A stretch of 5,897 nucleotides of DNA, from positions 1 to 5,897 of the forward strand of contig PWFM01000111.1 in assembly GCA_003553895.1 (NCBI GenBank). The letters are read 5' to 3'. Both the position numbers and the translations under genes were made by a program. This stretch comes from Syntrophomonadaceae bacterium. GTDB taxonomy: Bacteria; Bacillota; Dethiobacteria; DTU022. Of the stretch, positions 1-5,218 are shown piece by piece; the first letter of the stretch is position 1, and every line of letters starts with the position of its first letter. The notes beneath the pieces were generated by a model that worked only from the letters and a program-made list of their open reading frames with translations, made no database searches and was not told where the DNA came from.

Positions 1-345
1 GACTATGAAGGTGAACTAAAAGCAGATTTAAGGCACGGCCAGGGTACTTATTATTACAATGGCAATCGCTATGAAGGTGAATGGCATGAAATGCAGCGTC
101 ACGGGCAGGGAATACATACTTATGCAGACGGGTCAGTATATGAGGGTGAGTGGCAGGAAAACCTGCGTCACGGGCAGGGTAGATATACCTATGAAGACGG
201 AAGAGTCCATGAGGGTGGTTGGAAGGCGGATTTAAGACACGGCCAGGGTACCGTATATGATAGTGATGGCAACATTATCCATGAGGGGGTATGGGAAGAC
301 GGTGAGGATATTAGCGGAACAAATTCATCCTCAGATGCCGATTGA
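1..345 (+). CDS. MORN-repeat protein, C-terminal part (5' end outside window)
   Basis: The frame is open from the first base to the TGA at 343-345, so the gene begins upstream; the ATG at 91 is only an internal methionine. The 114 visible residues form about four MORN repeats of 22-24 residues, each with the pattern YEGEW-x(4-5)-RHGQG-x-Y-x-Y-x-DG, plus the start of a fifth (HEGVW) that runs into an acidic and serine-rich tail ending SSSDAD. MORN repeats fold as stacked beta-hairpins and usually serve as protein- or lipid-binding modules. Bacterial examples often have no known function, and nothing here fixes the partner or location. The RHGQG core is unusually uniform from repeat to repeat, suggesting recent expansion or homogenisation. 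No catalytic domain is visible in this part, but one could lie in the missing N-terminus. The family call is firm; the function is unknown. Confidence 0.9.
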   Translation, partial: DYEGELKADLRHGQGTYYYNGNRYEGEWHEMQRHGQGIHTYADGSVYEGEWQENLRHGQGRYTYEDGRVHEGGWKADLRHGQGTVYDSDGNIIHEGVWEDGEDISGTNSSSDAD

Positions 346-438
346 CCTATTGTTAACCTCGCCAGCGGCGGCGACTACGGTGTTCGCCCTGTTTTGAATT
401 TAAAATCAGAAATCATGGTCTCTGAGTTAAGCGATTAA
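346..438 (+). pseudogene. In-frame remnant of a GVRPVLNLKS-type protein C-terminus
   Basis: Directly after the MORN stop, the same frame stays open for 30 codons to a TAA at 436-438. It reads ...NLASGGDYGVRPVLNLKS followed by EIMVSELSD. From memory, GVRP(V/A)LNLKS-x-(I/L)-x-(V/I)(S/T) is the hallmark C-terminal motif of a large family of secreted or pilin-like Firmicutes proteins (DUF6273-like), where it is normally followed by GG-x-GT. That following motif is missing here. There is no start codon with a ribosome binding site, so this is most likely a decayed gene tail or a recombination scar, not an expressed gene. Read-through of the TGA would fuse it to the MORN protein, which I consider unlikely. 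The motif match is clear by eye; the exact family name is less certain. Confidence 0.55.
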
Positions 439-463
439 ACAGACTCAAAGAGTATTTAAAAAT

Positions 464-507
464 GCCCGGGCCCTGCTTCTTTCATTGAAGAAATCCCGGG
501 CTTTTTT
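464..507 (+). terminator. Intrinsic terminator after the MORN gene and remnant
   Basis: GCCCGGG (464-470) pairs perfectly with CCCGGGC (495-501) and is followed at once by six T residues (502-507). The 24-nt apical part can form a second stem, TTCTT (477-481) with AAGAA (488-492). An A-run upstream (458-462) mirrors the T-run, so the stem can extend and could work to some extent in both directions. It separates the MORN region from the oxidoreductase operon. Confidence 0.85.
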
Positions 508-604
508 ATGCAAGCCATAGATTATGCACGCCATAGAAATGTTTGTTGGATAAGCAAATATAAATCTTTTTACGAAGCATAGTTTAATGATCATTTGACT
601 GTAC

Positions 605-635
605 TGGCCATCTCCATAACAAATAATGTTATAAT
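605..635 (+). promoter_or_regulatory. Candidate promoter of the oxidoreductase operon
   Basis: A perfect TATAAT -10 hexamer lies at 630-635, 57 bp before the TTG start. The best -35 match is TGGCCA (605-610, 4 of 6) with a long 19-bp spacer. A better hexamer, TTGACT at 595-600, is 29 bp away, too far to pair with this -10. The -10 overlaps an inverted repeat (616-632), so repression or activation at this site is possible. The -10 is convincing; the -35 is weak. Confidence 0.45.
616..632. promoter_or_regulatory. Inverted repeat over the -10 region, possible operator
   Basis: ATAACA (616-621) and TGTTAT (627-632) are perfect inverted half-sites around a 5-bp spacer and cover part of the TATAAT. 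A second small dyad, ATCTT-N4-AAGAT (634-647), follows directly. Such dyads over a -10 are typical of repressor sites, but AT-rich promoters produce them by chance. I do not recognise a known consensus; the half-site order is opposite to the Rex TTGTTA...TAACAA type. Confidence 0.25.
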
Positions 636-673
636 CTTAATCAAGATACTGCCGTTTTCCAGTTAATACTTTG

Positions 674-681
674 AAAGGAGG
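674..681 (+). promoter_or_regulatory. Ribosome binding site that fixes the KorA start
   Basis: AAAGGAGG is a near-perfect Shine-Dalgarno sequence 10 nt before the TTG at 692-694. The longer frame starting at TTG 671 would place this sequence inside the coding region (residues 2-4, KGG), so 671 is not a credible start. Confidence 0.85.
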
Positions 682-691
682 AACAGATCAA

Positions 692-2428
692 TTGGCTGAT
701 CACGATTACTCAGTAAAAGTAGGCGGAGAAGCCGGACAGGGTATCAATACGATTGCTTCGATCCTTTCCCGCTCTTTTGCCGACCAGGGATTGCACTTGT
801 TCGCCTACCAGGACTATTATTCGCGGGTGCGCGGCGGCCACAATTTTTACCAGGTGCGGACCGCCACTTACCCGGTTTATACATTCAGCGACAACCTGGA
901 AGTGCTGGTGGCGCTGGATAAAGCCTCCCTTGATTTACATGCCGGCGAACTTAACCCGGGCGGGGTTATCATTTATGACAAAGCCCTGGAGGTGGAAACC
1001 CCCGGCGATAACGCCCTGCCCCTGCCCATGGCGGCGCTGGGCAAAAAGCACGGCGGCAAAGAGGTAATGGGCAACTCGGTGGCAGCCGGCGCGGCCTGGC
1101 AGGTTATGGACGGGGACCAGACAATCCTGGAACAAACCCTGGGCCGCTTGTTTCAAAAAAAAGGCAGCGCTGTTGCCGAAGCCAATCTTAAAGCGGCCCG
1201 GGCCGGCGCCGATTATGCCAGAGACAATTTTACCGGAAGCTGCAAATGCCGGCTGCAAAAAACCAGCGACAAAAAAAGCCTGGTTTTAACCGGCAACGAG
1301 GCCCTGGCCCTGGGATCGCTTGCGGCCGGCTGCCGGTTCATCAGTTCCTACCCCATGACCCCGGCCAGCGGAGTGATGCAGTACATGGCCCGGCAGACCA
1401 GGCGTCTGCCTCTGGCCTATGAACAGGCGGAAGATGAAATTGCCGCCATCAATATGTCCATCGGGGCGGCCAATGCCGGAGCCAGGGCCATGGTAGCCAC
1501 CTCCGGGGGAGGCTTTTCGCTGATGGTGGAAGGACTTTCACTGGCCGGAATGAATGAAACCCCGCTTGTAATTGTCCTGGGCCAGCGGCCCGGACCGGCT
1601 ACAGGAATGGCCACCCGCACCGAGCAGGGAGACCTTTTATTTGCCCTGCATGCCGGAAGCGGTGAATTTCCCAGGGCTATCTTCGCCCCCCGAACGGCTG
1701 AAGAAGCCTTTTGGACGGCAGCAGATGCTTTCAATATTGCCGAAAGGTACCAGGTTCCCGTTTTCGTCATGAGCGATCAGCATCTTGCCGATGCTTATTA
1801 CACGGTGGAACCCTTCAAATTAAATAAAGTGGTTATCGACCGGGGTCAGGTTATTACTGACAATGAATTGTCCCAAATGGAAACCTACAACCGCTATAAA
1901 ATCACGGAGTCGGGAATATCGCCACGGGCTTTCATGGGCCAGGGCGAAAAATGCGTAATGGTTCCCGGCAATGAACACAACGAAAGCGGTTACTCGACCG
2001 AAGATCCGGTGGTCAGGACCAGGATGCAGGATAAAAGAATGCGCAAACATAAAGCCATGGCCAAAGAGGTAAAGGCGCCCGACAGCTACGGAGCGAACAA
2101 CCCGGACACTATACTGTTAACCTGGGGCTCCTCGTATGGCGCCTGCCGGGAAGCTGTGGACAGGGCAAACCGGCAGGGGGAAAAATGGCAGGTAGTTTCT
2201 TTTCCCCAGCTGTGGCCCTTCCCGGCCAAGGAGGCCATGGCGCTAACTGGAAAAGCTGAAAGGGTTATTTCGGTAGAAATGAATTCTACCGGCCAGCTGG
2301 GCCGCCTGCTCCGGCTGGAAACCGGCAGGCAGCCTGATTTGGCTGTGCTGAAATATGACGGGCGTCCTATGAATGCAACATACGTTCTCAACCAGATTGA
2401 AAACGGAGGTGTTTTCCCGTGGCAGTAG
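692..2428 (+). CDS. korA: 2-oxoacid:ferredoxin oxidoreductase, fused gamma/alpha subunit
   Basis: This 578-residue protein is the large subunit of a 2-oxoacid:ferredoxin oxidoreductase, which converts a 2-oxoacid and CoA to acyl-CoA and CO2 with reduction of ferredoxin, or runs in reverse. The N-terminal gamma domain (about 1-185) shows GGEAGQG at 11-17 and RVRGGHN at 45-51. The alpha domain follows, with YPMTPAS (220-226), the signature loop that in this family contacts substrate, then TSGGGFSLMVEG (270-281) and RPGPATG with RTEQGDL (to 315). A domain II-like region carries TWGSSYG (477-483) and EMNSTGQLGRLLR (529-541). The gamma-alpha fusion and length match two-subunit enzymes of the KorA/OFOR type. 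The TTG start is set by the AAAGGAGG site. It overlaps the beta gene by 10 bp. The substrate (2-oxoglutarate, pyruvate or another 2-oxoacid) cannot be read from the sequence, so the symbol names the family only. Confidence 0.92.
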   Translation: MADHDYSVKVGGEAGQGINTIASILSRSFADQGLHLFAYQDYYSRVRGGHNFYQVRTATYPVYTFSDNLEVLVALDKASLDLHAGELNPGGVIIYDKALEVETPGDNALPLPMAALGKKHGGKEVMGNSVAAGAAWQVMDGDQTILEQTLGRLFQKKGSAVAEANLKAARAGADYARDNFTGSCKCRLQKTSDKKSLVLTGNEALALGSLAAGCRFISSYPMTPASGVMQYMARQTRRLPLAYEQAEDEIAAINMSIGAANAGARAMVATSGGGFSLMVEGLSLAGMNETPLVIVLGQRPGPATGMATRTEQGDLLFALHAGSGEFPRAIFAPRTAEEAFWTAADAFNIAERYQVPVFVMSDQHLADAYYTVEPFKLNKVVIDRGQVITDNELSQMETYNRYKITESGISPRAFMGQGEKCVMVPGNEHNESGYSTEDPVVRTRMQDKRMRKHKAMAKEVKAPDSYGANNPDTILLTWGSSYGACREAVDRANRQGEKWQVVSFPQLWPFPAKEAMALTGKAERVISVEMNSTGQLGRLLRLETGRQPDLAVLKYDGRPMNATYVLNQIENGGVFPWQ

Positions 2429-3285
2429 AGCCCAAGGAATATAACCTGGACCGGGAAATAACCTGGTGTCCTGGCTGCGGCAACTTCGCTATTATGGACA
2501 CCCTGAAAAGGACCCTGGCCGGCCTGGGCCTTTCACCGCACCAGGTCCTAATTGTGGCCGGAATCGGCCAGGCCGGGAAAATGGGACAGCATATGAAGGC
2601 CAACACTCTCCATGTCCTGCACGGCCGCCTGCTGCCTGTGGCTACCGGGGCCGGACTGGTTAATAACCGTTTGAAAGTCCTGGCCATCGGCGGGGACGGA
2701 GACGGCTATGCTGAAGGGGGCAACCACCTGATCCATGCCGCCAGGCGTAATATTGATGTTACCTACATGGTCCATAATAATATGATCTACGGCCTGACCA
2801 AGGGGCAGGCCTCCCCAACCAGCACAAAATCGATCAAGACTCCGACCACCCCGCAGGGCAATCCCCTGGAAGGGCTGAACCCGATCACCCTGCTCCTGGG
2901 TTTAAAGGCAAGCTTTGTCGCCCGCTCTTTTGCCGGAGATAAAGAACAGCTAAGGGCAATCCTGGAAAAAGCGATCCAAAAACCCGGCTTTGCTTTTATC
3001 GACATTCTCCAGCAGTGCCCGAGCTTTAACAAGGTCAACACCTTTAAGTGGTTTAAGGAAAGGGTTTACGATATTAATGAAGCCGGCCATGATCCTTCCG
3101 ACTTAAAAGAAGCTTTCAGGGTGGCTTTAGAATGGGGCGACAGGATCCCTACCGGCATATTTTACGAAGACCCCGAACCGCGCCCTGTCTTCAGGGAAGC
3201 CGTCCTGGGCGGGGAAGACAAACCGGTAACGACCTCCGAAATAAACCCCCTTGATATAACAGAAATCATGGAAGAGCACCTATAA
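2419..3285 (+). CDS. korB: 2-oxoacid:ferredoxin oxidoreductase, beta (TPP-binding) subunit
   Basis: This 288-residue subunit should bind thiamine pyrophosphate and the [4Fe-4S] cluster that passes electrons to ferredoxin. The TPP motif runs from GDGDG (92-96) through EGGNH to NN at 120-121. Further family signatures are WCPGCGNF (16-23), LHGRLLPVATG (67-77) and YGLTKGQASPTS (124-135). Cluster ligands Cys17, Cys20 and Cys200 (in LQQCPSFN) are present. The position equivalent to the third cysteine of the Sulfolobus enzyme (GIGC) is Gln51 (GIGQ). Translation starts at GTG 2419, with GGAGG at 2405-2409 nine nt upstream, inside the korA coding sequence, so the pair is probably translationally coupled. 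No separate ferredoxin-like delta subunit is encoded in the window, as expected for the two-subunit class. Family assignment is firm; substrate is unknown. Confidence 0.93.
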   Translation: MAVEPKEYNLDREITWCPGCGNFAIMDTLKRTLAGLGLSPHQVLIVAGIGQAGKMGQHMKANTLHVLHGRLLPVATGAGLVNNRLKVLAIGGDGDGYAEGGNHLIHAARRNIDVTYMVHNNMIYGLTKGQASPTSTKSIKTPTTPQGNPLEGLNPITLLLGLKASFVARSFAGDKEQLRAILEKAIQKPGFAFIDILQQCPSFNKVNTFKWFKERVYDINEAGHDPSDLKEAFRVALEWGDRIPTGIFYEDPEPRPVFREAVLGGEDKPVTTSEINPLDITEIMEEHL

Positions 3286-3306
3286 AAATAAATGCGCCAG
3301 AAATTT

Positions 3307-3332
3307 AAGCGGGGGCTGTTAAGCCCCCGCTT
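3307..3332. terminator. Strong hairpin terminator between convergent genes
   Basis: AAGCGGGGGCT (3307-3317) pairs perfectly with AGCCCCCGCTT (3322-3332) around a GTTA tetraloop, 21 bp after the korB stop. The T-run on the plus strand is short (TTTAT). Read from the minus strand, the stem is followed by TTAAATTT, so it could also serve the convergent gene ending at 3372. I read it as a bidirectional terminator. Confidence 0.75.
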
Positions 3333-3342
3333 TATACCCTGC

Positions 3343-3371
3343 CCTGGCGGACGGAAAAAACTCCGGCCAGG
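3343..3371. terminator. Second imperfect hairpin between the convergent genes
   Basis: CCTGGCGG (3343-3350) pairs with CCGGCCAGG (3363-3371) with one bulged G, and the loop contains a run of six A. It directly abuts the stop codon of the minus-strand gene. It has no T-run after it in either direction, so alone it is a poor terminator. It may stabilise the 3' end of the minus-strand transcript or support the neighbouring hairpin. Confidence 0.35.
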
Positions 3372-3740
3372 TTATATTTTTTTTGCTTCCGCTTCTTCCA
3401 GCGAAGTCCAGGTTTCATAAACCGGTTTATTTTTCTCGTCCAGTTCCCTGATCAGGACTTTACTGGCCTGCTTTTTCTTAACAATCCGGTTGCTATTATC
3501 CACATAGCAAATAGCGGTTTTAACTCCCCCCTGGGGCGTCTTTCCATAAACCACTTCGCACTGCTCGTATTCATCTTCTGTTTTATCAAGTTTGTTTTGA
3601 TAATATCTCCGGCAGTATTCACTGTCGGGGTTCTTGGAACAAACCCGCTCGGTCATCATCTTGTGGTTGTAGTATCTAAAAGCAATAACTAACGAAACAA
3701 AAATCAAACCTATAGCAAAAAAAGCAATTAAGGTATTCAC
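3372..3740 (-). CDS. Small single-pass membrane protein of unknown function
   Basis: I do not recognise a family for this 122-residue protein. Residues 2-21 form one hydrophobic helix (LIAFFAIGLIFVSLVIAF), followed by RYYNHK. The lack of charge before the helix and the basic residues behind it favour a cytoplasmic C-terminal domain by the positive-inside rule, although a non-cleaved signal anchor facing outward is not excluded. The soluble part is polar and charged, with four cysteines at 34, 43, 61 and 78, a tyrosine- and arginine-rich patch (YCRRYY) and a lysine-rich segment (VKKK, 87-90). The start is GTG at 3740-3738. An AAGGAGG site (3757-3751) lies 10 nt upstream, which supports expression. 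It is transcribed towards the oxidoreductase operon and away from folD, probably as a single gene. Function cannot be inferred from the neighbours. Confidence 0.75.
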   Translation of the reverse strand: MNTLIAFFAIGLIFVSLVIAFRYYNHKMMTERVCSKNPDSEYCRRYYQNKLDKTEDEYEQCEVVYGKTPQGGVKTAICYVDNSNRIVKKKQASKVLIRELDEKNKPVYETWTSLEEAEAKKI

Positions 3741-3784
3741 TGCCTTATATCCTCCTTCCTGATTGACCAGAATTGATTCCTTTA

Positions 3785-3815
3785 ATTATATTCTATTGGG
3801 GGCATGCTGTTGCAA
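3785..3815 (-). promoter_or_regulatory. Candidate promoter of the minus-strand membrane protein gene
   Basis: Read on the minus strand, TTGCAA (3815-3810, 5 of 6 to TTGACA by hexamer position except one) is followed after 19 bp by a perfect TATAAT (3790-3785). The start codon lies 44 bp further on, with the ribosome binding site between. The spacer is two bases longer than ideal. Placement and the perfect -10 make this the best candidate. Confidence 0.45.
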
Positions 3816-3943
3816 CGGCAAGACTCAGGGCCCACTCTCCCCTTTTATTTACCATAAATAATATACCATATTTTTTACTGCTGCTGTAGAATAAAATATT
3901 AAAAGAAAAAAACTTATAAATATAAATAGGAAATCGAACACTT
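3816..3943. other. AT-rich part of the divergent intergenic region
   Basis: Between the minus-strand promoter and the possible short ORF lies a strongly AT-rich stretch (especially 3845-3935) with several overlapping -10-like words, including TATAAA at 3915-3920 and 3921-3926. One weak full promoter pairing is TTTACT (3874-3879) with TATTAA (3897-3902), 17 bp apart, each 4 of 6. I see no gene, repeat or recognised RNA here. It probably contains the folD promoter, but the exact one cannot be chosen by eye. Confidence 0.4.
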
Positions 3944-4057
3944 ATGGATAATACTATAATAGGTAAAGATTTGATTTATGAGGGAGACCATCGATCCTTA
4001 AGGCAGGATTATGGTAAATATAACAGCCGGATCGATGCATCCCGGCAGCTATCCTAA
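3944..4057 (+). CDS. Possible 37-residue leader peptide ORF upstream of folD
   Basis: An ATG at 3944-3946 opens a 37-codon frame ending at TAA 4055-4057, 30 bp before the folD start. The predicted peptide is hydrophilic and rich in Asp, Arg and Tyr, begins MDNTIIGKDLIYEGD and has no membrane segment. The only Shine-Dalgarno-like sequence is AGGA at 3928-3931, 12 nt from the ATG, so translation would be weak. A TATAAT (3955-3960) lies inside the frame; if that is the real folD promoter, the ORF cannot be translated from its own ATG. An open frame of this length is not rare by chance. It is a candidate only, and matches nothing I know. Confidence 0.2.
   Translation: MDNTIIGKDLIYEGDHRSLRQDYGKYNSRIDASRQLS
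3955..3960 (+). promoter_or_regulatory. Possible folD -10 element
   Basis: A perfect TATAAT lies 128 bp upstream of the folD ATG. The expected -35 position holds only AATCGA or TCGAAC, which match poorly, and no extended -10 TG is present. If used, transcription would begin near 3967 and give a leader of about 120 nt that includes the 3989-4037 inverted repeat. Confidence 0.3.
3989..4037 (+). promoter_or_regulatory. Long inverted repeat in the folD leader
   Basis: CATCGATCC (3989-3997) and GGATCGATG (4029-4037) are perfect 9-bp inverted repeats around 31 nt. Inside, GGC (4002-4004) can pair with GCC (4026-4028) and TTAT (4009-4012) with ATAA (4020-4023), giving one extended hairpin. A competing stem, GCCGG (4026-4030) with CCGGC (4042-4046), shares bases with the first, so two exclusive folds are possible. 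No T-run follows, so it is not an intrinsic terminator. I recognise no known riboswitch consensus (THF and ZTP types were considered). It may act as a leader RNA structure or a DNA operator. Confidence 0.35.
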
Positions 4058-4072
4058 GTTTCACATAATATC

Positions 4073-4080
4073 AAAGGAGG
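4073..4080 (+). promoter_or_regulatory. Ribosome binding site that fixes the folD start
   Basis: AAAGGAGG lies 7 nt before ATG 4088, ideal spacing. The in-frame TTG at 4082 would sit only 1 nt behind it, so ATG 4088 is the start. Confidence 0.9.
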
Positions 4081-4087
4081 TTTGTTT

Positions 4088-4969
4088 ATGCCAGCGCAAG
4101 TAATCTCAGGTAAGGAAGTAGCAAGTGAAATCAGGCAAGAATTAAAAAAGAAGGTTGAAGATTTAAAAGGAAAGGATATCCACCCGGGCCTGGGTGTAAT
4201 CCTGGTCGGAGAAGATCCGGCCTCTGTTTCCTACGTTACCAGCAAGGCCAAAGGCTGCGAGGAAATCGGCATCCATGAAGAAACTATCCGCCTCCCGGCT
4301 GACGCTTCGGAAGAAGAAGTGCTGAACCTGATCGAAAAGATGAATAACGACAAGAAGTTCAGCGGAATCCTGGTTCAGCTCCCCCTGCCCAAGCATATCG
4401 ACGAAGAAAAGGTGGTTAACGCCATTGCCCCTGAAAAAGACGTTGATGGCTTCCATCCAGTCAACCAGGGTCTGCTGCTCAGGGGAGAAAAATGCCCCCT
4501 CCCCTGCACCGCCCACGGCGCCCAGCAGCTGCTGATGCGTTCCGGCAATGACCCCGCCGGAAAGCATGTAGTCATTTGCGGCAGGAGCAACATCGTCGGA
4601 AAACCGCTGGCGGCAATGCTCATGCAGAAAAAAGAAGGCGCCAACGCTACAGTAACGGTAGTCCATACCGGAACAAAGGATGCGGCTCAGTACACCAAGC
4701 AGGCCGATATCCTGGTGGCGGCCATGGGCAAACCACAGGCCATTACCGCCGACATGGTTAAAGACGGCGCCGTTGTTATCGACGTCGGGGTAAACCGGAT
4801 TGATGATCCTTCCAAGAAAAAAGGCTTCCGGCTGGTGGGAGACGTGGATTATGATCCGATTTCTGAAAAAGCGTCCCATATTACACCGGTACCGGGCGGC
4901 GTAGGACCGATGACAGTAACGATGCTGCTTTACAATACCGTGGAATCTGCCGAACTGATGGCCCAGTAA
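4088..4969 (+). CDS. folD: Methylene-THF dehydrogenase / methenyl-THF cyclohydrolase
   Basis: FolD is a cytoplasmic bifunctional enzyme that oxidises 5,10-methylene-THF to methenyl-THF with NAD(P) and hydrolyses it to 10-formyl-THF, or works in reverse. The 293 residues match the usual length. The catalytic N-terminal domain shows SYVTSK (48-53) with Tyr49 and the catalytic Lys53, VQLPLP (96-101) with Gln97, and KDVDGFHP (117-124) with Asp120. The cofactor domain has GRSNIVGKP (165-173), IDVGVNR (231-237) and GDVDYD (251-256), and the C-terminus carries PVPGGVGPMT (267-276). Two positions differ from the common pattern: PCTAHG (139-144) replaces PCTPxG, and VVHTGTKD (191-198) replaces the usual CHS(R/K)T cofactor loop. 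All catalytic residues are present, so it should be active. It is a single gene with its own leader and terminator. It serves purine and formyl-methionine synthesis or acetogenic one-carbon flux. Confidence 0.96.
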   Translation: MPAQVISGKEVASEIRQELKKKVEDLKGKDIHPGLGVILVGEDPASVSYVTSKAKGCEEIGIHEETIRLPADASEEEVLNLIEKMNNDKKFSGILVQLPLPKHIDEEKVVNAIAPEKDVDGFHPVNQGLLLRGEKCPLPCTAHGAQQLLMRSGNDPAGKHVVICGRSNIVGKPLAAMLMQKKEGANATVTVVHTGTKDAAQYTKQADILVAAMGKPQAITADMVKDGAVVIDVGVNRIDDPSKKKGFRLVGDVDYDPISEKASHITPVPGGVGPMTVTMLLYNTVESAELMAQ

Positions 4970-4985
4970 TAACCGGAGCTATACC

Positions 4986-5016
4986 GGCGCCCGCAATTTC
5001 TTATGAAGAGGGCGCC
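4986..5016 (+). other. First of two stacked hairpins after folD
   Basis: GGCGCCC (4986-4992) pairs perfectly with GGGCGCC (5010-5016) around 17 nt that can form a short TTC/GAA inner stem. No T-run follows. It sits just before the true terminator and may protect the folD mRNA 3' end. Confidence 0.5.
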
Positions 5017-5020
5017 CAGC

Positions 5021-5053
5021 AGGGGCGGAAACTGCTTTCCGCCCCTCCCTTTT
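5021..5053 (+). terminator. Intrinsic terminator of folD
   Basis: AGGGGCGGAAA (5021-5031) pairs perfectly with TTTCCGCCCCT (5036-5046) around a CTGC loop, followed by CCCTTTTCT with four T residues at 5050-5053. The stem is long and GC-rich; the T-run is modest and offset by three C. It ends the folD unit before the promoter of the next gene. Confidence 0.75.
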
Positions 5054-5062
5054 CTGCCTTCG

Positions 5063-5091
5063 TTTTCATCCGCCGCAAAATATAGTATGAT
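5063..5091 (+). promoter_or_regulatory. Candidate promoter of the DUF308-like gene
   Basis: TTTTCA (5063-5068, 4 of 6) and TATGAT (5086-5091, 5 of 6) are separated by exactly 17 bp, just after the folD terminator. Transcription would begin near 5098, leaving a leader of about 120 nt. A small dyad, GCGCT-TAA-AGCGC (5117-5129), lies about 20 bp downstream of the predicted start site and could be an operator. Confidence 0.5.
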
Positions 5092-5141
5092 ATTCCCAGG
5101 ATAAGAATTCCGTTTTGCGCTTAAAGCGCCTTATTACGATT

Positions 5142-5171
5142 AAAGGAGACGGGAAATTATCCACTTTCCCG
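5142..5171 (+). promoter_or_regulatory. Orphan Shine-Dalgarno and hairpin in the leader
   Basis: AAAGGAG (5142-5148) is a good ribosome binding sequence, but no ATG, GTG or TTG follows at usable distance. A perfect 7-bp hairpin, CGGGAAA (5150-5156) with TTTCCCG (5165-5171), follows immediately. The real gene start is 48 bp further on, with its own AGGGAG. It could be a ribosome standby site or the trace of a lost leader reading frame. Confidence 0.3.
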
Positions 5172-5218
5172 GGCTGGCGCCCGTTATAGCGCTCAATCTA
5201 GAACAGGGAGATGATCCG

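Noticed and set aside
1..345. CRISPR-like or intergenic tandem repeat at the left edge
   Set aside because: The periodicity is about 69 bp, in frame and coding for MORN repeats, without spacers.
514..537. Direct repeat GCCATAGA at 514-521 and 530-537
   Set aside because: Only two 8-bp copies at 16-bp spacing, far from the promoter; compatible with chance.
508..582. 24-codon ORF starting in the T-run of the terminator
   Set aside because: No ribosome binding site, begins in the terminator tail and resembles nothing known.
595..600. TTGACT as -35 of the korA promoter
   Set aside because: It is 29 bp from the TATAAT, and no acceptable -10 lies 16-18 bp downstream.
935..2050. Several minus-strand and shifted frames of about 75-117 codons inside korA
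   Set aside because: They overlap a firmly identified gene and lack recognisable motifs.
3960..4087. Known riboswitch (THF, ZTP/pfl, c-di-GMP, T-box) ahead of folD
   Set aside because: None of the conserved core sequences I know for these classes is present.
4163..4879. 238-codon open frame on the minus strand opposite folD
   Set aside because: It is wholly antisense to a complete, motif-bearing folD and shows no recognisable protein motif; long antisense frames arise from codon bias.
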